Assembly (NCBI RefSeq): GCF_041438865.1
Contig: NZ_CP109450.1
Coordinates: 5,148,501-5,212,500 of the forward strand
Direction of reading: 5' to 3'
DNA length: 64,000 nt
Source of the DNA: Streptomyces sp. NBC_01471
GTDB taxonomy: Bacteria > Actinomycetota > Actinomycetes > Streptomycetales > Streptomycetaceae
Below, piece by piece: positions 42,340 through 51,862 of the stretch. Made by a program: the position numbers and the translations under genes. Every line of letters begins with the position of its first letter. The first letter of the stretch is position 1. The notes beneath the pieces were generated by a model. That model had not been told where the DNA came from, ran no database searches, and saw nothing but the letters and a program-made list of their open reading frames with translations.

Positions 42340-43203
42340 GTGGCGAAGAACAAGCGGCAGGGCCGTTCCGCACCGGAGTCCGTCGTCGAGCAGGTGGATG
42401 GCGGGGTCGCCGAGCTCAGGCCCGACCGCGACCGCCCGCGCGCCTGGACACTGCTGATCGACGGCGCCCCGCAGTCCCATGTGGACCTCGACGACCCCGC
42501 GTACCTCGACTTCGAGTACCAGCGCAGGCTCGGCCATGTCATCGACCTCGCGGGACCGCCCAGGCAGCCGCTGCACGTGGTGCATCTGGGCGGCGGGGCG
42601 TTCACCCTCGCCCGTTACGTCGCGGCGACCCGTCCCCGCTCCACCCAGCAGATCGCCGAGGTGGACGGCCCGCTGGTCCAGCTGGTGCGCAGGGTGCTGC
42701 CACTGGATCCCGGAGCCCGGATCCGCGTCCGCTCCACCGACGCCCGCGCCGCACTCGGGAAGATCCCCGACGGCTGGGCCGACCTGATCGTCGCGGATGT
42801 CTTCAGCGGCGCGCGCACCCCCGCGCATCTCACCAGTACGGAATTCCTCACCGAGGTCCGCAGGGCGCTGAAGCCGACGGGCTGGTACGCGGCGAACCTC
42901 ACGGACGGCCCGCCGCTCACCTATCTGCGCGGCCAGATCGCGACCGCGGCGGAGACCTTCCCCGAACTGGCCCTGGCGGCCGAGCCGGCGGTACTGCGCG
43001 GCCGGAGGTTCGGGAACGCGGTACTGGTCGGGTCGGCGCTCCCGCTGCCCCTCGCCGAGCTGACCCGCCGGGTGGCGGGGGACGGGCACGCGGGACGGCT
43101 GGAGCACGGCCGGGGCCTGGCGGACTTCACGGGCGGGGCGCGGCCGGTGCGGGACGCGGACGCGCAGCCGTCACCCGCGCCGCCGCCGGCGGTCTTCGGG
43201 TAG
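42340..43203 (+). CDS. Spermidine synthase-like methyltransferase-fold protein
   Basis: 287 residues from a GTG start with GGGGGA directly upstream. Rossmann fold with HVVHLGGGAFTLARYVAATRP (motif I), an acidic residue at the end of strand 2 (QQIAEVDGPLV), and DLIVADVFSGARTPAHLTS. Resembles the C-terminal half of actinobacterial fused MFS/spermidine-synthase proteins. The usual polyamine-binding residues are not clear, so aminopropyl transfer is doubtful. Confidence 0.75.
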   Translation: MAKNKRQGRSAPESVVEQVDGGVAELRPDRDRPRAWTLLIDGAPQSHVDLDDPAYLDFEYQRRLGHVIDLAGPPRQPLHVVHLGGGAFTLARYVAATRPRSTQQIAEVDGPLVQLVRRVLPLDPGARIRVRSTDARAALGKIPDGWADLIVADVFSGARTPAHLTSTEFLTEVRRALKPTGWYAANLTDGPPLTYLRGQIATAAETFPELALAAEPAVLRGRRFGNAVLVGSALPLPLAELTRRVAGDGHAGRLEHGRGLADFTGGARPVRDADAQPSPAPPPAVFG

Positions 43204-43276
43204 CGGGGCTGCCGCCTTCAGCTGCTCGCACGGGATCGCGGGCAGGCCCGCCGCAGGCGAATGCCGCCCCGCAGCC

Positions 43277-43861
43277 TCAGTGGTCGTCGACCTCCACCGA
43301 CGGCCTGTGCCCGTTCCACGTGCAGAACACCGACACCGACCGCTGCCCCTGCGTGAACGTCACCCGGATCCACTCCGACTGTTTCCAGACCCTCATCTGC
43401 CAGCCGTCCGCGGGAGTCGCCGACACCAGCCCCGCCGAGGTGGCCCCCAGATCGAAGACGACCCGGCCGCCCGAAGCCGTATAGCTCCGTACGTCACCGG
43501 ATGAACCCGAAGAACCCGAAGAACCCGCGGATTCGTTCGAAGCTGAAGAAGGCGGCGAAGCGGGAGCCGAGGACGAAGGCGACGAGGAGGACGGCGGGGA
43601 AGAGCTCTCCGGCGGGTGCGCGGGGGAGGGGGAGGACGACCCGCCCCCCGGCGACCGGTCCGCGCCGGGAGACGCCGAATCCGGCTCCTCGGGCCGTTGC
43701 GTGGCCGATGACAGCAGCTCCGGGCTCCCCGCCACCGGAAGCGCCCGGGGCGGGTCGTAGGCCGTGCCCGCCATCACCGAATGGACCCCCCACCAGGTCA
43801 GCGTCGTCGCCGCGCCGGTGGCGAGCGACCATGCCAGGGCCTGTGTCAGTCGCCGGATCAT
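43277..43861 (-). CDS. Secreted or membrane-anchored Ser/Pro-rich protein of unknown function
   Basis: 194 residues. N-terminal hydrophobic helix (LAWSLATGAATTLTWWGVHS), a Ser/Pro low-complexity linker (about 60-125) and a C-terminal beta domain of about 65 residues (GGRVVFDLGATSAGLVSATP, FTQGQRSVSVFCTW). Divergent from the two-component system, 87 nt apart. No SD before ATG 43861. Function unknown; domain position suggests an extracytoplasmic ligand-binding or sensing module. Confidence 0.6.
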   Translation of the reverse strand: MIRRLTQALAWSLATGAATTLTWWGVHSVMAGTAYDPPRALPVAGSPELLSSATQRPEEPDSASPGADRSPGGGSSSPSPAHPPESSSPPSSSSPSSSAPASPPSSASNESAGSSGSSGSSGDVRSYTASGGRVVFDLGATSAGLVSATPADGWQMRVWKQSEWIRVTFTQGQRSVSVFCTWNGHRPSVEVDDH

Positions 43862-43948
43862 CGCGCCATACTGCACCACCCGCCCCAGTGATGCCGCAAC
43901 ACGGTGAGAGGCCCACCCGGCTCCCCCGGATGGCGTACGGTGCCGCCC

Positions 43949-44634
<686 letters not shown>

Positions 44635-44638
<4 letters not shown>

Positions 44639-46038
44639 GGTGGGCGCTGGTCAAGGTGGCGCTGGCCGCCACCGCCATGGTCGTGGTCGCCTTCGCCCTT
44701 CCGCTCGGTCTGGTCATCAAGGAGATGGCCAGCGACCGGGCGTTCGCCGGCGCCGAGCGGAACGCGGCCGCCCTCGCCCCCACCCTCTCCATCACCACCG
44801 ACCGCCTCCCGCTGGAGAAGGCGGTCGCCTCCACCCCCGCGGGCGCGGCCGGCCGGGTCGCCGTCCATGTGCCCGCGTCGGGCGAACCGGGCAGCCGGCC
44901 GACCGGGATAGGCCACCGGCGGGCAGCGGCCAAGGACATCGAGGCCGCCCGCAGCCAGGCCGTGATCACCGCCGTGCCCGGCGGCTCCGCACTCCTCCAG
45001 CCGACCGCGCTGCCCACCGGGCGGATCGCGGTCGTCGAGGTGTACGTACCGGAGGGCGAGGTCTCCAACGGCGTCGGCACCGCCTGGCTGGTCCTCGCCG
45101 GCGTCGGTGTCGCGCTGGTCGTCGGCTCGGTCGCCGTCGCCGACCGGCTGGGCGTACGGATGGTGCGCCCCGCGCAGCGGCTCGCGCGGGCGGCACACGA
45201 CCTGGGCGAGGGCCGGCTGTCCGTACGGGTCCCCGAGGAGGGGCCGACCGAACTGCGCTCGGCCGCCGTCGCGTTCAACTCCATGGCCGACCAGGTCGTC
45301 CAACTCCTGGACAACGAACGCGAACTGGCCGCCGACCTCTCGCACCGGCTGCGCACTCCGCTCACCGTCCTGCGGCTCAACACGGCCTCGCTCGGCGACG
45401 GGCCGGCCGCCGAACAGACCCGCGCGGCCGTCGAGAAGCTGGAGCGGGAGGTCGACACGATCATCCGCACGGCCCGCGAACAGCGCCCGCAGACCCAGGG
45501 GCGGCAGAGCGCGGCCGGGGGCTGCGACGCCTCCGAGGTGATCCGCGAACGGATGGCCTTCTGGTCGGCGCTGGCGGAGGACGAGGGGCGCACGGTACGG
45601 CTGGCCGGAGTGGGCCGCACCGTACGCATCCCGGTCGCACGCTCCGAACTGGCCGCCGCACTCGACGCGTTGCTCGGCAACGTCTTCCGCCACACCCCCG
45701 AGGGCACCCCCTTCTCGGTGGACGTGCACCATGCGGAGGACGCCGTCATCGTGCTGGTGTCGGACGCCGGCGCGGGCATCGCCGACCCGGCGGCGGCCCT
45801 GGCGCGCGGCAACAGCGGCGGAAGGACGGGCTCCACGGGGCTCGGACTGGACATCGTGCGCCGGGTCGCCGAGTCGACCGGCGGAGACGTACGGATCGGA
45901 CGCTCGGTCCTCGGCGGTACCGAGGTCCGGCTGTGGATCGCCCTCGACGGCGGCCGTACGGCCGTGGCCCACGGCCACCGGGTACGGGGCCGCAGGCGCG
46001 GAACGGCCCGGGGGTCCGTACCGGCTGAGAGGCCCTGA
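44635..46038 (+). CDS. Sensor histidine kinase
   Basis: 467 residues. TM1 (about 5-27), an extracytoplasmic region of about 120 residues, TM2 (about 155-177, AWLVLAGVGVALVVGSVAVA), HAMP, H-box ADLSHRLRTPLTVLRL with the phospho-His, N-box DALLGNVFRHTPEG, G1 VSDAGAGI and G2 STGLGLDIVRR. Extracytoplasmic sensor; signal unknown. Because the next gene is a chitinase, a chitin-derived or wall-related signal is plausible. Confidence 0.92.
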
Positions 46039-46060
46039 TCAGGGCTGCGGCAACCCCCGG

Positions 46061-46140
46061 CATTAACCGCTCCCTTTGTCTTCCTTAAGCCCACCCTAAG
46101 ATCCTCGGCTCCCCTCCTGAACCGCCCAATTGTCCGGTTC
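46061..46140 (+). promoter_or_regulatory. 11-bp phased repeats and palindrome upstream of the chitinase
   Basis: Four heptamers at exact 11-bp steps: CATTAAC (46061), CCCTTTG (46072), CCTTAAG (46083), CCCTAAG (46094), an OmpR-type tandem array. Separate 22-bp palindrome at 46119-46140 (GAACCG arms around CAATTG, 9 of 11 pairs). Both lie between the kinase stop and the chitinase start. Confidence 0.6.
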
Positions 46141-46197
46141 GGAGTCGCTAGCGTGCTGCCACACCCCCCACTTCCGTAACGCAGAGGCAGGCACGCC

Positions 46198-47706
46198 ATG
46201 AGTACGACGACCCACCGGCGCAAGGTGAGCGGCAAGACCAAGGCGATGGGCGCGGTCGTGGCCGCAGCCGTCGCAGGGGGCGGCGCGTTCGCACTGACCG
46301 GTACCGCGCACGCCGCCGACGTGGGCGCCGCCTACACCAAGACCAGTGACTGGCAGGGCGGTTACACCGGCCAGTACGTCGTCAGCAACGACGCGGGCAA
46401 GGCGCTGACCGACTGGAAGCTGGAGTTCGACCTCCCCTCGGGCACGAAGCTCAGCTCGCTCTGGAACGCCGATTCCACCGTCGACGGACAGCACGTCACG
46501 GTGCGCCCGTCGAAGTGGGACAAGGCCGGTATCGCCGCGGGCAAGTCCCTCACCATCGGCTTCGTCACGTCGTCGGGCGCCACCGCGGGCGACCCCACCG
46601 GCTGCGTCATCGACGGCGCCAAGTGCTCGGTGGACAGCGGCGGCGCGCCTGCACCGAGCGGCCGGCCCACCGGGTCGTCGAAGCCGTCCGAGCCGTCCAG
46701 GGCGCCGCAGCCGCCGGCCAAGCCCACCTCGACCGCGGCACCGGCCGGGGGCGCGACCTCGAAGCCCGCGCCCGAGCCCACCAGGACCACCGCCACCGGA
46801 ACGGGCACCTCGTCCGGTGCGGGCTTCGCCCCGTACGTCGACACCTCGCTCTACCCCGCGTACGACCTGCTCGACACCGCGACCAAGGCCGGCGTGAAGG
46901 AATTCAACCTGGCCTTCATCACCTCCGGCGGCAGCTGCGCCCCGCTCTGGGGCGGTGCCACCGGTCTCGGCGACGACAAGGTGGCCTCGCAGATCAGCGG
47001 GTTGCGGGCCAAGGGCGGTGACGTCCGGGTGTCCTTCGGCGGGGCCTCCGGCACCGAGCTGGGCGCGGCCTGCTCCTCCGCCGACGCGCTGGCCGCCGCG
47101 TACGGAAAGGTCATCGACACCTACAAGCTCACCAAGGTCGACTTCGACATCGAGGGCGGCGCGCTGCCGGACACCGCGGCCAACACCCGCCGCGCCCAGG
47201 CCATCGCGCAGCTCCAGAAGTCCCACCCGGGGCTGGACGTCTCGTTCACCCTGCCGGTGATGCCCGAGGGGCTCACCCAGCCCGGCGTGGATCTCGTTGC
47301 CAACGCGAAGAAGAACGGTGTCGACATCTCCGCGGTCAACATCATGGCGATGGACTACGGGCCCTCGTACAGCGGCGACATGGGTGACTACGCGACCCAG
47401 GCGGCGACCGCCACGCAGGCCCAGATCAAGGGGGTGCTCGGGCTGTCGGACGCCGCTGCCTGGAAGGCCGTCGCGGTCACCCCGATGATCGGTGTCAACG
47501 ACGTCAACACCGAGAAGTTCACGGTGGACGACGCGAAGCAGCTGGCTGAGTTCGCCAAGGCGAAGGGGATCGGGCGGCTCTCGATGTGGTCCGGCGCGCG
47601 GGACAAGGAGTGCCCCGGCGGTGCGAAGGACTCGGCCGACCCGACGTGCTCGTCGGTCGTCCAGGACGACCTGGCCTTCACGAAGGCGTTCGCCGCGAAC
47701 AGCTGA
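46198..47706 (+). CDS. Secreted GH18 chitinase with N-terminal CBM2
   Basis: 502 residues. Signal peptide to about residue 39 (TGTAHA). CBM2 carbohydrate-binding module (about 41-148, YTKTSDWQGGYTGQYVVSN, SLWNADS, closing Cys pair). Pro/Thr/Ser linker to about 208. GH18 catalytic domain to the end, with VDFDIEG (Glu319 as the acid) and SFGGASG. Resembles actinobacterial chitinases of the ChiC/ChiD-type subgroup. Degrades chitin outside the cell. No dre site was seen in its promoter, unlike the LPMO gene; control by the adjacent two-component system is suggested. Confidence 0.92.
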   Translation: MSTTTHRRKVSGKTKAMGAVVAAAVAGGGAFALTGTAHAADVGAAYTKTSDWQGGYTGQYVVSNDAGKALTDWKLEFDLPSGTKLSSLWNADSTVDGQHVTVRPSKWDKAGIAAGKSLTIGFVTSSGATAGDPTGCVIDGAKCSVDSGGAPAPSGRPTGSSKPSEPSRAPQPPAKPTSTAAPAGGATSKPAPEPTRTTATGTGTSSGAGFAPYVDTSLYPAYDLLDTATKAGVKEFNLAFITSGGSCAPLWGGATGLGDDKVASQISGLRAKGGDVRVSFGGASGTELGAACSSADALAAAYGKVIDTYKLTKVDFDIEGGALPDTAANTRRAQAIAQLQKSHPGLDVSFTLPVMPEGLTQPGVDLVANAKKNGVDISAVNIMAMDYGPSYSGDMGDYATQAATATQAQIKGVLGLSDAAAWKAVAVTPMIGVNDVNTEKFTVDDAKQLAEFAKAKGIGRLSMWSGARDKECPGGAKDSADPTCSSVVQDDLAFTKAFAANS

Positions 47707-47721
47707 CGCCACCTCCCCGAA

Positions 47722-47742
47722 GCGCCGTCTCCCTGACGGCGC
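47722..47742 (+). terminator. Chitinase terminator
   Basis: GCGCCGTC / GACGGCGC stem with a five-base loop, 16 nt after the stop. Confidence 0.6.
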
Positions 47743-47773
47743 AGCCTGATTGACGACGCAGCCTGATTGACGA
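47740..47773 (+). repeat. 17-bp tandem duplication
   Basis: CGCAGCCTGATTGACGA twice (47740-47756, 47757-47773), exact. Confidence 0.9.
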
Positions 47774-47789
47774 CGGCGCCTCCTCGACG

Positions 47790-47827
47790 ACGCCCCGGCC
47801 GGTTCACCCCCCACCCGGCCGGGGCGT
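47790..47827. terminator. Second hairpin after chitinase
   Basis: Perfect 13-bp arms ACGCCCCGGCCGG (47790-47802) and complement (47815-47827). Confidence 0.65.
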
Positions 47828-48150
47828 TCGCCGTGTCCGGACATGGCTCTGCGCCGCCCGGCAACTCATCCGTTCCTGGACGGAGTTCGGAGAAAAAAGG
47901 CGCGGATGGTCCGGAACGGCCTCCCCTTCCACGCCCTGTTCACCTCTCGGTGTACGGCCACCATCCCGGTTCCGGTGTGCCCCTGTCAGGCCCCGCAGCC
48001 GGGCTCTTCGCCTTCACCACCCCGCTGAGCTGCGGGAATTGGCCCCGCCCCGAGAATGGGGCGAGAGGGCCCGGACCGTGGCAAGGGCCGTGCGGGACAC
48101 GTTCTCGTGACGTGCGGGACACGCTCGGGCAACGGAACCGTCTTCAACTC

Positions 48151-48209
48151 TTGACACCCACCCCTTCCAGGCAGCAACCTTCCGGCATCGGCGCATGGGA
48201 GCGCTCCCA
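48151..48209 (+). promoter_or_regulatory. cebE promoter and CebR operator
   Basis: TTGACA (48151-48156), 18-nt spacer, CAACCT (48175-48180), then the exact CebR box TGGGAGCGCTCCCA at 48196-48209, just downstream of the expected start point, so repression would block elongation. Cellobiose/cellotriose is the known inducer in Streptomyces. Confidence 0.85.
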
Positions 48210-48343
48210 CATCGCACGGGTTTTTCCCGTACGGACAGAACGGCCCGTGTCTCCCCCCTTGCACTTCCCGGCACTCGCACTCACCAGCGCGTATGCCGCG
48301 CAGTAAGAACGCCAGTCCCACCCTGGAAACAAGGAGTAGTGGA

Positions 48344-49669
48344 ATGCGCATCACCCGCACCGTCGGCGGTCGCCGCCGCAGAGCCGCGGTCATCGCCACC
48401 ACGGGCCTGACGGCCACCGCCCTGTTGCTGGCCGGCTGCAGCAGCGACTCGTCGGACTCGGGCAAGAGCTCCGACGCGAACGGGAAGATCACCCTGACCG
48501 TCGCGGACTACGGGCAGTTCGGCTACAAGGAGGCCGGGCTCTTCGCCCAGTACCACAAGCTGCACCCGAACATCACGGTCAAGGAAGACGTCACCGCTGA
48601 TGAGAAGGTCTACTACCCCAAGATGCTCCAGGAGCTGAACGCGGGCAGCGGGCTGGCCGATGTGCAGGGCGTCGAAGTCGGCCGGATCAAGGAGGTCGTC
48701 GACACCAAGGCGAACGACTTCGCCGACCTCAGCAAGGTGATCAACGTCGGTGACTGGGTGCCCTGGAAGGAGAAGCAGGCCACCACGTCCGGCGGCGCGG
48801 TGATCGGCGCCGGCACGGACATCGGTCCGATGTCGCTCTGCTACAACACCGAACTGTTCAAGAAGGCCGGGTTGCCGACCGACCGCGCCGCGGTCGCCAA
48901 GAAGGTCGCGGGCGGCTGGAACTCGTACCTCCAGCTCGGTGAGGAGTACAAGAAGAAGGCCCCCGCGGGCACGTACTTCATGGACTCCGCGAGCGCGATG
49001 TTCAACGCCGTGGTGAGCTCCAACGCGAAGCAGTACTACGACGCGAGCGGCAAGGCGATCTACAAGGACAGCCCCAGCGTCAAGGAGGGCTGGAACCTGG
49101 CAGCCGAGGCCGCGTCGAAGAAGCTCACCCAGGGCCTCGCCCAGTTCAACGACCCGTGGGTGGCCGCACTGCGCAAGGGCACCATCGCCACGGTGGCCTG
49201 CCCCGCGTGGATGGCGGGCCAGATCTCGACCAACGCCGGTGCGGGGAACAAGGGCAAGTGGGACATCACCACCGCTCCCGGTGCCACGGCCGCCAACTGG
49301 GGCGGCTCCTTCCTGGCCGTCCCGAAGAAGGGCAGCCACGTCACCGAGGCCAGCGCTCTCGTCAAGTGGCTGACCGCCCCCGCACAGCAGGCCGCGGTGT
49401 TCAAGGCGATCGGTGTCTTCCCGTCCAACAAGGGCGCGTACGACCTGCCCGAGGTGAAGAACGCCAAGCTGCCGTACTTCAACAACGCTCCGATCGGACA
49501 GATCTACGCCGACGAGGCCAAGACCATCCCTGAGGCCGTGATCGGCGAGAAGGACGGTGTCATCAAGGACAACTTCTCGACGCAGATCAACAACATGGAG
49601 CAGCGGGGCACCAGCCCGGACGACGCGTGGTCCGCGGCCACCAACGCGATCGACAAGGCCATCGGCTGA
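48344..49669 (+). CDS. cebE: Cellobiose/cellotriose-binding lipoprotein
   Basis: 441 residues; AAGGAG upstream of the ATG. Signal with lipobox LLAGC (Cys about 33). Extracellular sugar-binding protein family 1 (VADYGQFGYKEAGLFAQYHK; MSLCYNTELFKKAGLPTD). CebR box, permeases, bglC and cebR downstream identify it as CebE of the cellulose utilisation importer. The ATPase MsiK is normally encoded elsewhere, and none is present here. Confidence 0.93.
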   Translation: MRITRTVGGRRRRAAVIATTGLTATALLLAGCSSDSSDSGKSSDANGKITLTVADYGQFGYKEAGLFAQYHKLHPNITVKEDVTADEKVYYPKMLQELNAGSGLADVQGVEVGRIKEVVDTKANDFADLSKVINVGDWVPWKEKQATTSGGAVIGAGTDIGPMSLCYNTELFKKAGLPTDRAAVAKKVAGGWNSYLQLGEEYKKKAPAGTYFMDSASAMFNAVVSSNAKQYYDASGKAIYKDSPSVKEGWNLAAEAASKKLTQGLAQFNDPWVAALRKGTIATVACPAWMAGQISTNAGAGNKGKWDITTAPGATAANWGGSFLAVPKKGSHVTEASALVKWLTAPAQQAAVFKAIGVFPSNKGAYDLPEVKNAKLPYFNNAPIGQIYADEAKTIPEAVIGEKDGVIKDNFSTQINNMEQRGTSPDDAWSAATNAIDKAIG

Positions 49670-49794
49670 CCAGCGCCGGGCGGGCGGCCCCGCCGTCCGC
49701 CCGGCACCGGCCGTCCACCCGGCCCCTGCGCCAAGCCGGCACCCGCCCGGTCCACCGCGCCGTGTCGGCGCCCCTCAGGGAAGGACTCCCGACC

Positions 49795-50793
49795 GTGTCC
49801 ACCTCGGCACCCGCCCGGGATGCTTACGCCCCGCCCCCCTCCGGTTCCCCGCAGACCTCGGCGGCCGCCCGCCGGCAGAAGTGGCGCAGCAGGCTGTGGC
49901 GGTTCGACGACAAGGCGTCGCCGTACGCCTACATAGCCCCGTTCTTCCTGGTCTTCGGTGCCTTCGGGCTCTATCCGCTCCTCTATACCGGCTGGATCGC
50001 CCTGCACCGGGTGGAGATGACCGGCCTCGACCAGATGCAGTGGGTCGGCTGGGCCAACTTCGACCGGATCCTGCACGACGCCGAGTTCTGGACGGCGGTC
50101 GGCAACACCTTCCTGATCGGGGTGATGTCGACGGTCCCGCAGCTGCTCGTCGCGCTGGGCCTGGCCCATCTGCTCAACTACAGACTGCGGGCCAGTACCT
50201 TCTTCCGGACCATCATCCTCACCCCGTACGCCACGTCGGTGGCGTCGGCCGCGCTCGTCTTCGCGCTGGTCTTCCGGGCCGACGGCGGCCTGCTGAACTG
50301 GCTGCTGCACTTCATCGGCCTCGGCCACACCAACTGGGCCAACGGGCACTGGACTTCGAAGATCGCCATCTCCGTGATCGTCATCTGGCGGTGGACGGGG
50401 TACAACACCCTGATCTACCTGGCCGCGATGCAGGCGGTGCCCACCGATCTGTACGAGGCGGCCTCGATCGACGGAGCCTCGCGCTGGCAGCAGTTCCGCA
50501 AGGTGACCGTGCCTTCGCTGCGGCCGACGATCCTCTTCACGATCGTCATCTCGACCATCGGCTCCATGCAGCTGTTCGGCGAGCCGCTGCTCCTTGAGGG
50601 CGGCACCCTCGGCGCGACCGGCGGCAACGAGAATCAGTACGAGACGCTCAGCGTCTACCTCTACAACTACGGCTGGAATCTGGGGCATCTCGGTCCGGCC
50701 GCCGCGGTGGCCTGGGCGATGCTCGCTCTGCTGCTGATCATCGCCGCGATCAACTGGCTCATCGGCCGCTTCGTACGCAAGTCCGCGGTCTGA
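49795..50793 (+). CDS. cebF: Cellobiose ABC importer permease
   Basis: 332 residues from GTG 49795 (GGAAGGA upstream). Six helices; EAA loop EAASIDGASRWQQFRKVTVP. MalF-type permease; forms the channel with CebG. 125 nt after cebE. Confidence 0.92.
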   Translation: MSTSAPARDAYAPPPSGSPQTSAAARRQKWRSRLWRFDDKASPYAYIAPFFLVFGAFGLYPLLYTGWIALHRVEMTGLDQMQWVGWANFDRILHDAEFWTAVGNTFLIGVMSTVPQLLVALGLAHLLNYRLRASTFFRTIILTPYATSVASAALVFALVFRADGGLLNWLLHFIGLGHTNWANGHWTSKIAISVIVIWRWTGYNTLIYLAAMQAVPTDLYEAASIDGASRWQQFRKVTVPSLRPTILFTIVISTIGSMQLFGEPLLLEGGTLGATGGNENQYETLSVYLYNYGWNLGHLGPAAAVAWAMLALLLIIAAINWLIGRFVRKSAV

Positions 50794-50808
50794 CCGGGAG
50801 CGAAATCC

Positions 50809-51723
50809 ATGACCATGACCAGCCCCACCCACGCGCCCGGTCTCACCACCCGGCCGGCCGCCGCCCCACCCGCGCCCCGCCGCCGCTTCAGGCCCGGCGC
50901 GGGCCAGCAGCTCAAGGGCGGCCCCTTCGCCTACCTCGCGCTGATCGCCGTCGGCATCGGCTCGATCCTGCCGCTGTACTGGACCCTGGTCGCCGCGTCC
51001 CACACCCAGGACGAAGTGCTGGCCAGTACACCGCCGTTCCTGCCGGGCGGGCGGCTCGTCCACAACCTCGAAGCGGCCTGGAACCAGGCCCATCTGGGCA
51101 AGGCGATCGTCAACTCCGTCATCGTCTCCGGCTGCATCACCGCGGCGACGCTCTTCTTCTGCACACTGGCCGGGTACGCCTTCGCCAAGATGCGGTTCCG
51201 GGGCCGCGGCGGGCTGATGACCGCCGTCATCGCCACCCTGACCATCCCCCCGCAGCTCAGCGTCGTCCCGCTCTTCATGATGATGTCCAAGATCGGCTGG
51301 GGCGGGAACCTGGAGTCGGTGATCTTCCCGACCCTGGTGAGCGCGTTCGGCGTCTTCTTCATGCGGCAGTACCTGCTGGAGGCACTGCCGTACGAACTCA
51401 TCGAGGCGGCCAAGCTCGACGGCGCCAACAACCTCCGCATCGTGCGCAGCGTCGTCCTCCCGGCGGCCCGCCCCGCGATGATGGTGCTGGGGATGCTCAC
51501 CTTCGTCCAGGCCTGGAACGACTTCTTCTGGCCCTACCTCGCCCTGAACCAGCAGAACCCCACCCTGCAAGTGGCACTCGGCCAGCTGAGCGCCTCGTAC
51601 ACGCCCGATCAGAGCATCGTGATGGCCGGCGCGCTGATCAGCACGCTGCCGCTGCTCGTGGTGTTCGTGATCTTCGGCAAGCAGATCGTCGGAGGCATCA
51701 TGTCCGGCGCCGTCAAGGGGTGA
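50809..51723 (+). CDS. cebG: Cellobiose ABC importer permease
   Basis: 304 residues, MalG-type. EAA loop EAAKLDGANNLRIVRSVVLP. 15 nt after cebF. A very strong hairpin follows the gene and separates it from bglC. Confidence 0.92.
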   Translation: MTMTSPTHAPGLTTRPAAAPPAPRRRFRPGAGQQLKGGPFAYLALIAVGIGSILPLYWTLVAASHTQDEVLASTPPFLPGGRLVHNLEAAWNQAHLGKAIVNSVIVSGCITAATLFFCTLAGYAFAKMRFRGRGGLMTAVIATLTIPPQLSVVPLFMMMSKIGWGGNLESVIFPTLVSAFGVFFMRQYLLEALPYELIEAAKLDGANNLRIVRSVVLPAARPAMMVLGMLTFVQAWNDFFWPYLALNQQNPTLQVALGQLSASYTPDQSIVMAGALISTLPLLVVFVIFGKQIVGGIMSGAVKG

Positions 51724-51752
51724 CGCCCGCGTCCCCCGCCCCCCCCCGGTGC

Positions 51753-51792
51753 GTCCCGTACGGCCCGCGCCTGACCGCGGGCCGTACGGGAC
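51753..51792 (+). terminator. Strong hairpin between cebG and bglC
   Basis: Perfect 17-bp arms (GTCCCGTACGGCCCGCG, 51753-51769, and complement 51776-51792) with a 6-nt loop. Would uncouple much of bglC expression from cebEFG. Confidence 0.85.
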
Positions 51793-51847
51793 ACCAAAGA
51801 CGTCCCCTGCCCGGCCCCCTTCCCGTCAGCCCCTGTCCGTCCACCCC

Positions 51848-51861
51848 TGGGAGCGCTCCCG
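51848..51861 (+). promoter_or_regulatory. CebR operator overlapping the bglC ribosome binding site
   Basis: TGGGAGCGCTCCCG, 13 of 14 to the CebR box, ends one base before the bglC ATG; its GGGAG is the only SD-like sequence. Confidence 0.85.
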
Positions 51862-51862
51862 C

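Larger units (their letters stand above)
47707..48343. other. Intergenic region between chitinase and cebE
   Basis: No gene recognised. Contains the chitinase terminator, a 17-bp tandem repeat, a second hairpin, about 300 nt without recognisable features, then the cebE promoter and CebR box. Confidence 0.7.
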
